A DNA stretch of 6,326 bases from an uncultured bacterium (GCA_903870235.1 CAIQCA010000046.1:1-6326); one strand, 5' to 3'; numbered from the stretch's first letter, positions 1-6,111 are shown. The notes: a model not told the origin generated them from the sequence alone. A program made the numbers and translations.

Positions 1-1
1 T

Positions 2-1969
2 TCTAAGATAGACCAAAAAGGTGAAGGGGCAGCTATTCAGATCATCTTCAAGCCAGTAGGAGATTTTTACAATAAAAAATACGCTAAAGCACTGGAGAAG
101 ATCCAGAAGGGGGACAAACTTTCCGAATCTATCGACATTGCTTACACAACTGGCGACAAAGTTTTGAAGGGGATTGGTAAAGGTTTAGAGACTGGTTTTA
201 AGGGAGTCTTCGATGCGATTGGTGAATTGGCTGACAATAAGGATGATAGTAAGAAGAAAGAAGAGCAAGACAAGAAGAAGCGTCAGGAAGCTGGTGACAA
301 AGGCATGCGTCCAGAAAACGAGATTGCTTCAAAGGAAATACAAAACAAGATTTCATCTCCAGTCTTGGCTACCAACATCAGGATTGTGGCCTCTTCTCAA
401 ACTGAGGCTTCAGCTATGGATATTTTGAAGGATCTCGAGGCTTCTTTCAACCAATTTGAAGAGACTACCGGAAATCGTCTGGATTTCGTAAGGGCTACAA
501 AATCTGGTCTAGTGAAAGAGTTGGATGCATTTACATTCCGTTCTTATGATGAAAAACAGAATTGCCCAATGTCATTGAAAGAATTGGCTACAGTAATGCA
601 TATGCCGGTAGCTGGTAAAGTTTCGACTTCACAAGTGAAACTCACTAAGTCAGGTACTTCTGCGGCACCACTTGGCTTACCACAAGAGGGTACGTTGCTT
701 GGAGTAAACTCTGATCGTGGCCGTGAGACAAAGATTTATACTACAGACCAAGATCGTCTGCGCCACTTCTATGTGATTGGACAGACTGGTACTGGTAAGA
801 CGACACTTTTGAAGAATATGATTCTCCAGGACATGCAAAATGGCGATGGAGTTTGTTTCATTGATCCACACGGTTCCGACGTTGAAGATATTTTGTCCTT
901 GGTACCACCTGACAGGTTCGAAGATGTGATCTATTTTGATCCAGCTTATACAGCGCGCCCGATGGCCTTGAATATGTTGGAATACGATGTCCGATATCCA
1001 GACCAAAAAACTTTCGTGGTTAACGAGATGCTTTCTATCTTCAATAAACTCTTCGACATGAAAGTGGCGGGTGGTCCGATGTTTGAACAATATTTCCGTA
1101 ATGCTGTTCTACTAACCATAGATGATCCAACTACAGGGAATACTCTTGTTGATGTTTCGCGTTTACTTTCCAATAAAGCTTTTAGAGATATGAAGTTGGC
1201 CAAATGTACCAATCCTCTAGTTGTGCAGTTCTGGAGAGAGGTGGCTGAAAAAGCTGGTGGTGAGGCGTCACTCGCGAACATTGTTCCTTATATCGTTTCT
1301 AAGTTCGATAACTTCCTAGCCAACGACATTATGCGCCCGGTCATTGCCCAGGAGAAATCCTCTTTCAATTTCCGAGACATTATGGATAATAAGAAAATTC
1401 TTTTGGTGAATCTTTCTAAGGGTCGTCTCGGTGATATCAATGCCAACCTGATCGGTCTTATCCTGGTCGGCAAGATCTTGATGTCGGCTTTGTCACGTGT
1501 TGATTCGCTTGAAAAGACATTGCCGCCTTTTTATCTTTATATCGATGAGTTCCAAAATGTCACCACTGACTCTATCGCTACGATTCTTTCAGAAGCTCGT
1601 AAGTATAAGCTTTCTATGACTATCGCTCACCAGTTCATCAAACAGCTCGATGAGAAGATCAAGGATGCTGTGTTCGGTAACGTCGGTTCTATGGCTGTCT
1701 TCCGCGTCGGTGTCGATGATGCTGAATTGTTCGCCAAACAGTTCCAGCCGGTATTTACAGAAAAGGACATCCTAAATATCGATAATTACAATTGTTATGT
1801 GAAAATGTTGGCGCAGGGTAAACCCGTTAAGCCGTTTAATATAAAGTGTTCAAACATTCCCAAGGGGGATCGTGATGTAGCTGCCAAACTTAAGGAGCTT
1901 TCATATTTGACTTATGGTAAAGAGCGTGCTTCAATAGAAAGCGAGATCAATGCTAAATACAAGAAATAG
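2..1969 (+). CDS. VirD4/HerA-type DNA-translocating ATPase, type IV secretion related (5' partial)
   Basis: Probable ATPase of the VirD4/TraG/HerA (DUF87-like) group, hexameric motors that move DNA or couple substrates to a type IV secretion channel. Residues are numbered from base 2, giving 655 residues. The frame is open to the left edge, so the true start lies upstream; the TTG at 164 sits inside continuous coding sequence. In order: an alpha/beta segment (1-54), a Lys/Glu/Asp-rich linker (about 78-100), an N-terminal accessory domain, then the RecA-like motor. Walker A GQTGTGKTT is at 260-268 and an FIDPHG strand at 286-291. Walker B YIDEF has D515 and E516, and a sensor-like IAHQ is at 541-544. 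GGP..EQ.FRNA near 357 also resembles this family. No transmembrane segment is visible in the part seen, so membrane attachment, if any, would be upstream or through partners. Family assignment is firm; the exact substrate is unknown. No other secretion genes are in the window. Confidence 0.88.
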   Translation, partial: SKIDQKGEGAAIQIIFKPVGDFYNKKYAKALEKIQKGDKLSESIDIAYTTGDKVLKGIGKGLETGFKGVFDAIGELADNKDDSKKKEEQDKKKRQEAGDKGMRPENEIASKEIQNKISSPVLATNIRIVASSQTEASAMDILKDLEASFNQFEETTGNRLDFVRATKSGLVKELDAFTFRSYDEKQNCPMSLKELATVMHMPVAGKVSTSQVKLTKSGTSAAPLGLPQEGTLLGVNSDRGRETKIYTTDQDRLRHFYVIGQTGTGKTTLLKNMILQDMQNGDGVCFIDPHGSDVEDILSLVPPDRFEDVIYFDPAYTARPMALNMLEYDVRYPDQKTFVVNEMLSIFNKLFDMKVAGGPMFEQYFRNAVLLTIDDPTTGNTLVDVSRLLSNKAFRDMKLAKCTNPLVVQFWREVAEKAGGEASLANIVPYIVSKFDNFLANDIMRPVIAQEKSSFNFRDIMDNKKILLVNLSKGRLGDINANLIGLILVGKILMSALSRVDSLEKTLPPFYLYIDEFQNVTTDSIATILSEARKYKLSMTIAHQFIKQLDEKIKDAVFGNVGSMAVFRVGVDDAELFAKQFQPVFTEKDILNIDNYNCYVKMLAQGKPVKPFNIKCSNIPKGDRDVAAKLKELSYLTYGKERASIESEINAKYKK

Positions 1970-1973
1970 GCAG

Positions 1974-2001
1974 TTACAGAGCGATCAGTTATAAATATAA
2001 A
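1974..2001 (+). promoter_or_regulatory. Weak candidate promoter before the 231-residue gene
   Basis: TTACAG (1974-1979) and TATAAA (1996-2001) are separated by 16 bp, with a second TATAAA at 1990-1995. The -10-like element is good but the -35 is poor, and the whole 46-bp gap is AT-rich, so chance is a real alternative. If used, the leader would be only about 8 nt. The gene may instead be read from the upstream ATPase transcript. Confidence 0.25.
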
Positions 2002-2015
2002 CTAAACTTTAACTC

Positions 2016-2711
2016 ATGAAATTTCCAGAAATATCTTTCCGACAAGATACTCCAGCAACTAGAGATACAAGCACTCCAGAGACCAAAGATCCGATAGAAG
2101 AGGTGGCTTGGCAGGGAAACTGGAAGGCGGGCGAAAGACCCGTTGGTTATGTTTCAACAACAGAAAAACGGTCTCTTTTGAAGAAAAATTATGGTTTTAG
2201 TTTAACTACTGCCTTGAAGGCTGAGTTGGGTGAGGATTATGATTCTATTGCAGGCGAATATATGGCGGCGTGGAAAAAAGCCAGCTCAAATCAACCACTA
2301 AACAAAGAGGAGTTGGCCGCACTCTTGTTGGGTAATAGTAAAATAATTAGGACTATGGATGTTTTCGAACGAAGTAATGCTCCGATAAAATGTCCAACCG
2401 ACGAAGCGCACAGGAATGCCTTGAAAGAAAAACTCAAGGAGTATCAAACAAGGATGGCTGCTAAAGGAGAAGATGATCTTGGATTAGCTTTCAGGATTAC
2501 TGCATTGGAATTTTTTTTGTTATCACCATCTAGAGGTGGCGGTGAAATACATCCTAGTGAACTTTTCCAAAAGATTAATCACGAAGTCAATAATCCAGCA
2601 GCCAAGAGGAAATTTGATGATGCCATCCGTATAATTAGGAATTATGTAGAAAATAAAGGAGGAGATCTTTTTGGAGGTAGTGGGTTAAATTTTGAGGCCG
2701 CGAAAAAATAA
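2016..2711 (+). CDS. Hypothetical protein, 231 residues, soluble and mostly helical
   Basis: I do not recognise this protein. It starts with ATG and ends with TAA; no SD is visible before the start, only an A/T-rich leader. Residues 1-30 are rich in Thr, Pro, Asp and Glu and look disordered. Residues 31-48 hold a Trp/Gly patch (AWQGNWKAGERPVGYV). From about 50 to 215 the sequence is amphipathic and charged and probably helical (for example 98-106, 130-150, 155-170 and 197-213). A flexible, Gly-rich tail follows (GGDLFGGSG, 215-223). There is no signal peptide or transmembrane helix. One Cys (C126) gives no metal site. It lies 46 bp after the ATPase gene and 21 bp before obg on the same strand, so co-transcription with either is plausible. 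Position alone does not show a role in secretion or in ribosome assembly. Coding status is well supported by length and in-frame neighbours; function is unknown. Confidence 0.8.
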   Translation: MKFPEISFRQDTPATRDTSTPETKDPIEEVAWQGNWKAGERPVGYVSTTEKRSLLKKNYGFSLTTALKAELGEDYDSIAGEYMAAWKKASSNQPLNKEELAALLLGNSKIIRTMDVFERSNAPIKCPTDEAHRNALKEKLKEYQTRMAAKGEDDLGLAFRITALEFFLLSPSRGGGEIHPSELFQKINHEVNNPAAKRKFDDAIRIIRNYVENKGGDLFGGSGLNFEAAKK

Positions 2712-2732
2712 ATATCAAATTAAATAATCCGA

Positions 2733-3710
2733 ATGGCTCTAACCGACGAAATACATTTTCATGCAAAAGCTGGCAACGGCGGTGTTGGTGTTGTCCGTTG
2801 GAGACATGAAAAGGGGAGAGAGTTTGCCGGTGCCGCTGGTGGCAACGGAGGACCTGGTGGGGATATTTACGTACGTGCTGTCCGTGATATAAACATCATG
2901 GCTCGTTATAAAACTGTAAAGAAGTTTGAATCACCGAGAGGCCAAGATGGTATGAATCAGAGTAAGCAGGGAAAATCTGGTGAGGATTTGTATATCGATT
3001 TGCCGATCGGTTCTGTTATCAAGAATCTTGAGACAGGTCGCGTAGTTGAACTTCTCGAAGATGGTCAAGAGACCAAGATTTTACACGGCGGTCGTGGTGG
3101 TCTTGGTAATGAACATTTCAAAGCTAGTACCAATGTGCGTCCCGAGCAGTCTACACCTGGTTATCCTGGTGAGGAGGCGGATTTTACAGTTGAACTCAAC
3201 TTGATCGCCGATGCTGGTTTTATCGGTTTGCCAAATGCTGGCAAGTCTAGCCTTTTGAATGCCCTTACTCACGCCCATGCCAAAGTAGCTAGTTACGCTT
3301 TCACAACACTCGATCCTAACTTAGGTGCTTTACCTGGTGGTTTTATCCTTGCTGATATTCCTGGACTTATTGAAGGCGCCGCTGAAGGCAAGGGTCTTGG
3401 TCATCAATTTTTGAAACACGTGAAGAGGACTAAAGTTTTGATACACCTGATCTCACTTGAAAGTGATGCTATAGTTGCAACTTACAAAACAGTCCGTGAG
3501 GAATTAAAAAAATATGGAGAGGGACTAGATGAAAAGCCGGAGATTGTGGTTCTAACTAAAACTGATATGGTCGATAAGAAAGCCGTAGTCGCCGCGCGTA
3601 AGAAGATAGAAAAATATTGTGATCCGAAGAATATTTTTGAAGTCTCTGTTCTCGATGACGCCGCTATCAAAAAACTTGGTGAGGAGCTGACGAAAATTTT
3701 GGCTAAATAA
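2733..3710 (+). CDS. obg: Obg/CgtA family ribosome-associated GTPase
   Basis: GTPase that in other bacteria binds the 50S subunit and acts in late ribosome assembly and stress signalling; cytosolic. The 325 residues split into the glycine-rich Obg fold (about 1-158, with many GG pairs such as GGNGGPGGD at 36-44 and GGRGGLGN at 119-126) and a G domain (about 159-325). Nucleotide motifs are G1 GLPNAGKS (165-172), switch I TT (191-192), G3 DIPG (208-211) followed by LIEGAAEGKGLG, G4 TKTD (275-278, canonical NKxD) and a G5-like SVLD (305-308, where SA is usual). The protein ends right after the G domain and lacks the variable C-terminal domain found in E. coli and B. subtilis homologues. ATG at 2733 begins the conserved MALTDEIHFHAKAGNGG-type N terminus, so the start is secure despite the absence of an SD. 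It lies 21 bp after the previous gene. Confidence 0.96.
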   Translation: MALTDEIHFHAKAGNGGVGVVRWRHEKGREFAGAAGGNGGPGGDIYVRAVRDINIMARYKTVKKFESPRGQDGMNQSKQGKSGEDLYIDLPIGSVIKNLETGRVVELLEDGQETKILHGGRGGLGNEHFKASTNVRPEQSTPGYPGEEADFTVELNLIADAGFIGLPNAGKSSLLNALTHAHAKVASYAFTTLDPNLGALPGGFILADIPGLIEGAAEGKGLGHQFLKHVKRTKVLIHLISLESDAIVATYKTVREELKKYGEGLDEKPEIVVLTKTDMVDKKAVVAARKKIEKYCDPKNIFEVSVLDDAAIKKLGEELTKILAK

Positions 3711-3746
3711 GCTAGATATAAAGCGGTAAATAAAAATAAACAAAAA

Positions 3747-3770
3747 TAGGACTCGTTTGTTTGAGTCCTA
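3747..3770 (-). terminator. Rho-independent terminator of the 98-residue gene
   Basis: A perfect 8-bp stem (TAGGACTC at 3747-3754, GAGTCCTA at 3763-3770) closes an 8-nt loop. Read on the minus strand it is followed at once by TTTTTG and further T-rich sequence (3746 down to about 3731), the classic intrinsic terminator layout. It begins 16 bp after the stop codon of the minus-strand gene. On the + strand the bases after the stem (AGTTACAACT) are not T-rich, so it should not stop obg transcripts efficiently. Confidence 0.88.
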
Positions 3771-3786
3771 AGTTACAACTGGCCGT

Positions 3787-4083
3787 TCAGGGTTTTTTCT
3801 TGCTGGGCGATGCCTTGATTGTCGGAATGACAATCTTTTGTTTATGTCCAGCTCCGTCTTTGAAAATGATCGTGCCACCCTTGCGAAGCTCTGCGAAGAA
3901 GGGCTTAAGCATGGAAAGAGAAACCCGTTGAATTTTTCCTGGTTTCAAGCCAAGTTCTTTGGCTACTTCTGCAATAGCCGCGCTGACCTCTTCCTTGGGG
4001 GCAAACAAAACTTTGACCTTACATTTCTGTCTCACAACCTTTTTCGCTTGTTTGCGGTCGGTCTTTTTTGTTTTTCCTGCCAT
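3787..4083 (-). CDS. Hypothetical small basic protein, 98 residues
   Basis: I do not recognise this protein. It begins with ATG (4083-4081) preceded by AGGAG about 9 nt upstream, the best SD in the window, and ends with TGA. It has 26 Lys/Arg against 7 Asp/Glu. Residues 1-24 are a basic tail (11 Lys/Arg) and 90-98 end in SPSKKKP. Between them is a compact core: a strand (22-28), a helix (about 31-45, EEVSAAIAEVAKELG), LKPGKIQRVSL, a second helix (about 56-67) and a strand-turn-strand (71-89). Basic tails around a small alpha/beta core suit binding to RNA, the ribosome or DNA, but that is inference from composition. It has its own strong promoter and terminator and lies downstream of gatB on the same strand, convergent to obg. 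The + strand frames over it (3838-4149, 3959-4156) are shadows. Confidence 0.82.
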   Translation of the reverse strand: MAGKTKKTDRKQAKKVVRQKCKVKVLFAPKEEVSAAIAEVAKELGLKPGKIQRVSLSMLKPFFAELRKGGTIIFKDGAGHKQKIVIPTIKASPSKKKP

Positions 4084-4090
4084 AAACCAG

Positions 4091-4117
4091 ATCTCCTACA
4101 GAGATTTGTATCTCTGT
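4091..4117 (-). promoter_or_regulatory. Leader hairpin adjoining and possibly masking the ribosome binding site
   Basis: In the mRNA leader an 8-bp perfect stem with a 4-nt loop (ACAGAGAT, ACAA, ATCTCTGT; 4117-4098) ends directly against the SD AGGAG (4097-4093). The 3' arm can instead pair downstream: ATCTC (4105-4101) with GAGAT (4095-4091), a 5-bp stem with a 5-nt loop that would bury the SD. The first fold leaves the SD single-stranded. The complementarity is seen in the sequence; regulation is inferred. Confidence 0.5.
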
Positions 4118-4149
4118 TATCGTTTGTTGTTGTGTTCAGTCCTGCTTAG

Positions 4150-4178
4150 ATTCTAGTTTTCTTACTAGACGTTGTCAA
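4150..4178 (-). promoter_or_regulatory. Strong sigma70-type promoter of the 98-residue gene
   Basis: On the minus strand TTGACA (4178-4173) is followed after exactly 17 bp by TAGAAT (4155-4150), matching consensus at 11 of 12 positions. The expected start of transcription is near 4143, giving a leader of about 60 nt. This lies between the gatB stop and the small gene, so the small gene need not depend on gatB transcription. Confidence 0.85.
4152..4169. repeat. Inverted repeat inside the promoter spacer (possible operator)
   Basis: TCTAG (4152-4156) and CTAGA (4165-4169) form 5-bp inverted arms separated by 8 bp. The left arm overlaps the -10 element and the right arm ends 3 bp short of the -35. 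A dimeric repressor bound here would block RNA polymerase. The arms are short, so chance occurrence is possible. Confidence 0.35.
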
Positions 4179-4197
4179 ATAGGTCTCGGGAATTTTC

Positions 4198-4214
4198 ATT
4201 ATATTATATTATAG
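4198..4214 (-). promoter_or_regulatory. AT-rich tract with three overlapping TATAAT boxes
   Basis: Read on the minus strand the tract contains TATAAT three times at 5-bp steps. It sits 20-36 bp upstream of the TTGACA of the small-gene promoter and just after the gatB stop. It could be an UP-like element, or the -10 of an extra promoter using TTGGTT at the end of gatB (16-bp spacing to the middle box). It could also be simple AT-rich spacer sequence. Confidence 0.35.
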
Positions 4215-4222
4215 TTAATTTT

Positions 4223-5722
4223 CTAACCAAGCTTTTCCACCAGCATCTTCTTTACCACTTCTGGATTTGCAGCACCTTTTGTAGCTTTCATGGCCTGTCC
4301 GATCAAGAACTGTAGGGAAGCGAGCTTACCAGTTTTGTATTCAGTAACAGCTTTTTCATTTTCGGCGATAATCTTGTCTATGGCTGGCCCAATATCGGCA
4401 GCATTACTTTTTTGCAGCAATCCATTTTTCTCCGCAATAGAGCGTGTTGATTCATTTGGATTTTTTATGAGCAAAGCCAAAGTATCTTTTGCACCACGCG
4501 AAGATATTTCACCAGCAGCAATCATGGAGATGAGTTCTGTAAATGATTGTGGTGGCACAGAGTTATTCTGATCGAAGGCTGGTAGATAGTCACTCAAGAT
4601 ATAGTTTGTAGTCAACTTAACTCGTTTTGAATCCTCGGAAAATGGTTTTATCACGGTATCAAAATATGTAGACAAGGATGGATTGTCTATAAACACCGCC
4701 ACCTCTTTTTCTGTCATACCATAGTCTTTCTTATATCTGTCACGCTTATTCCAAGGCAATTCCGGCATTTCTTTACACAGAATGTCGGCATTAAATTCGG
4801 CAATTTCAGAAAGTTTCATCTTTGGTATATCAGGATCAGGGAAGTAGCGATAATCATGTGAGCTTTCCTTGCTGCGCTGTGAGAAAGTTTTTTGTTTAGA
4901 ATCATCCCAACCGCGAGTCTCCTGAACAATTTTTTCGCCAGAATAATTTCCGGCGCCCACTTTCGCGGTATTTTCAGCTTTTTCTGTCGCCTCCAAGATA
5001 TCGGATTGTCTCTTGATCTCATAGGCGATTGCACGCTCTACAGATCTGAAAGAGTTGAGGTTTTTGACCTCAGTTTTTGTACCAAATTTACCAGCGGCAG
5101 TAGCTTCTGGCGAGGCTACGGAAATATTGGCTTCAACACGCATCTCACCTTTTTCCATATTGGCCTCACCAGCGCCAAGATATCGGAGTAGCAACTGTAA
5201 TTCTTTTGCAAATCGTACAGCCGTTTCTGCATCGTGAATAACCGGCTTGGTGACCAGCTCCATAAGTGGAACGCCGGCTCGATTGAAATTTACTAGACTT
5301 TTTTCATGTTGATCATGAGTCGACTGAGCAGTGTCTTCTTCAAGATGAATACGCTCGAGAGCTACACCAGCCAATTCACCATCAGAGATAAGAGGGAATT
5401 TGTACTGACTGATCTGATAGCCCTTCGGTATGTCTGGATAGAAATAGTTTTTACGATCCCACTCAGTGAAGTCGGCCAGCTTGCCTCCGACAGCTATACC
5501 CATCTTAAGTACGTGTTTTATGGCTTCTTTGTTCAAGACCGGCAGAGTTCCGGGGTGACCCATACAAATGGGACATATGTTGACGTTTGGTTTTTCCTCG
5601 TCAGGATTGTTTCTGCAGGAACAGAACATTTTCGACGCCGTCTTAAGTTCAGCATGGATCTCAAGACCTATTGTAGGAACGTACTTAGGTGATTCTTTTG
5701 GGGCTTTTTTTGCTGGTTCCAT
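4223..5722 (-). CDS. gatB: Asp-tRNA(Asn)/Glu-tRNA(Gln) amidotransferase subunit B
   Basis: GatB binds the misacylated tRNA, phosphorylates the Glu or Asp side chain with ATP and amidates it with ammonia channelled from GatA, making Gln-tRNA(Gln) and/or Asn-tRNA(Asn) in the cytosol. All family blocks are present in 499 residues: PTIGLEIHAEL (16-26), NICPICMGHPGTLP (48-61), DRKNYFYPDIPKGYQISQ (89-106), NFNRAGVPLMELVTKP (145-160), MRVEANISV (194-202), TEVKNLNSFRSVERAIAYE (217-235) and SSHDYRYFPDPDIP (287-300). A helical C-terminal GatB/YqeY-like tRNA-binding domain (about 350-499) ends with GKLASLQFLIGQAMKATKGAANPEVV. Four cysteines (C34, C36, C50, C53) form a CxC...CxxC set like the zinc site seen in some GatB/GatE proteins. 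Length is slightly above the usual 475-480 because of a Lys/Pro-rich N-terminal extension. The ATG at 5722 has no SD. gatA and gatC are not in the window. No terminator follows, so read-through into the 98-residue gene is possible. Confidence 0.97.
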   Translation of the reverse strand: MEPAKKAPKESPKYVPTIGLEIHAELKTASKMFCSCRNNPDEEKPNVNICPICMGHPGTLPVLNKEAIKHVLKMGIAVGGKLADFTEWDRKNYFYPDIPKGYQISQYKFPLISDGELAGVALERIHLEEDTAQSTHDQHEKSLVNFNRAGVPLMELVTKPVIHDAETAVRFAKELQLLLRYLGAGEANMEKGEMRVEANISVASPEATAAGKFGTKTEVKNLNSFRSVERAIAYEIKRQSDILEATEKAENTAKVGAGNYSGEKIVQETRGWDDSKQKTFSQRSKESSHDYRYFPDPDIPKMKLSEIAEFNADILCKEMPELPWNKRDRYKKDYGMTEKEVAVFIDNPSLSTYFDTVIKPFSEDSKRVKLTTNYILSDYLPAFDQNNSVPPQSFTELISMIAAGEISSRGAKDTLALLIKNPNESTRSIAEKNGLLQKSNAADIGPAIDKIIAENEKAVTEYKTGKLASLQFLIGQAMKATKGAANPEVVKKMLVEKLG

Positions 5723-5729
5723 GGGCTTT

Positions 5730-5738
5730 ATATTAGCA
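5730..5738 (-). promoter_or_regulatory. Candidate extended -10 for gatB, implying a leaderless mRNA
   Basis: On the minus strand TGCTAATAT (5738-5730) resembles an extended -10 (TGn followed by TAATAT, 4 of 6 matches). It ends 7 bp before the gatB ATG, so transcription would begin at or next to the start codon. A TTGCCA lies 19 bp further upstream, too far for a normal -35. No SD is present, which fits leaderless translation, but the assignment is tentative. Confidence 0.3.
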
Positions 5739-5771
5739 TAAATGAGTGATACTATGGCAATATATTAATCA

Positions 5772-5777
5772 TAGAAT
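5772..5777 (+). promoter_or_regulatory. Candidate -10 for the 94-residue gene
   Basis: TAGAAT is 12 bp before the ATG at 5790, with no convincing -35 at 16-18 bp. If used, the leader would be about 5 nt. The 67-bp divergent gap with gatB holds no other clear signal, and it is AT-rich, so this is a weak call. Confidence 0.2.
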
Positions 5778-5789
5778 AAACATACTATT

Positions 5790-6074
5790 ATGGCATCACC
5801 AGAAGAAGCATCACAAATTAATACGGGTATTTATGAGAATAACCAAAGCCAACAAATAATTATGATTCTTAGGATGGGCGGTATTGAAAACGTTAGCCCA
5901 ATTACGGCCGATGGATTGATGAGGGGTACTGGAATAAAGCCGGAACACCAGCTAGCTTTGATGGAAACCCTCAAAGCCTGGTCGGAAGCAACCAGTGAAA
6001 TAGGAAAAAGAGTCCTGGCAGATAGATTTGCGAGTATTGTCAAACAAAACCAGTATTTACATCTAGAGGATTAG
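5790..6074 (+). CDS. Hypothetical protein, 94 residues
   Basis: I do not recognise this protein. It starts with ATG at 5790 and ends with TAG. No SD precedes it and the gap to the divergent gatB start is 67 bp. Residues 1-20 are polar (Ser, Glu, Asn, Gln) and probably flexible. A hydrophobic stretch IIMILRMGGI (23-32) is too short for a membrane span. Residues 50-86 look like two helices, with PEHQLALMETLKAWSEATSEIGKRVLADRFASIV amphipathic and rich in Ala, Leu and Glu. Residues 37-50 (PITADGLMRGTGIK) may form a turn, and a small helical bundle or DNA-binding fold is possible, but no family can be named. The reverse frame 5831-6043 is its shadow. The next gene downstream has its own promoters, so this appears to be a one-gene unit. 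Coding status is likely but rests on length and position only. Confidence 0.65.
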   Translation: MASPEEASQINTGIYENNQSQQIIMILRMGGIENVSPITADGLMRGTGIKPEHQLALMETLKAWSEATSEIGKRVLADRFASIVKQNQYLHLED

Positions 6075-6095
6075 GCTCCAAATTGACACTGAGCC
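6074..6095 (+). repeat. Short inverted repeat after the 94-residue gene
   Basis: GGCTC (6074-6078) and GAGCC (6091-6095) could form a 5-bp GC-rich stem with a 12-nt loop, starting at the last base of the stop codon. No T-tract follows, so it is at best a weak end-of-transcript structure. It overlaps the TTGACA of the next promoter. Confidence 0.3.
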
Positions 6096-6111
6096 ATATA
6101 AATTGTATAAC
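6083..6111 (+). promoter_or_regulatory. Promoter P1 of the RRM gene
   Basis: TTGACA (6083-6088) and TATAAC (6106-6111) are spaced by exactly 17 bp, 11 of 12 consensus positions. Predicted transcription start is near 6118, giving a leader of about 147 nt to the RRM start codon. Confidence 0.75.

Noticed and set aside
1987..2014. Inverted repeat AGTTA...TAACT in the gap after the ATPase gene as a terminator
   Set aside because: It is 5 bp of A/T-rich pairing with an 18-nt loop and no T-tract; too weak to be meaningful.
3747..3770. Bidirectional terminator serving obg as well
   Set aside because: The + strand sequence after the stem is AGTTACAACT, with no T-run; only the minus-strand side has the required T-tract.
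3787..3789. TGA recoded as Gly, as in some candidate-phylum lineages
   Set aside because: Read-through would run straight into the hairpin and T-tract of the terminator, and no internal TGA codon occurs in the conserved obg or gatB frames.
3838..4156. Plus-strand coding frames of 103 and 65 residues
   Set aside because: They lie opposite the 98-residue gene, which has promoter, SD and terminator; their translations are Phe/Leu/Cys-rich shadow sequence.
4816..5692. Additional frames overlapping gatB on both strands
   Set aside because: gatB motifs are continuous across the whole interval, so these are shadows without own signals.
5783..5788. TACTAT as -10 box of the 94-residue gene
   Set aside because: It ends 1 bp before the ATG, so transcription would start inside the gene.
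6074..6095. Intrinsic terminator of the 94-residue gene
   Set aside because: The stem is only 5 bp with a 12-nt loop and no following T-tract; kept only as a short inverted repeat.
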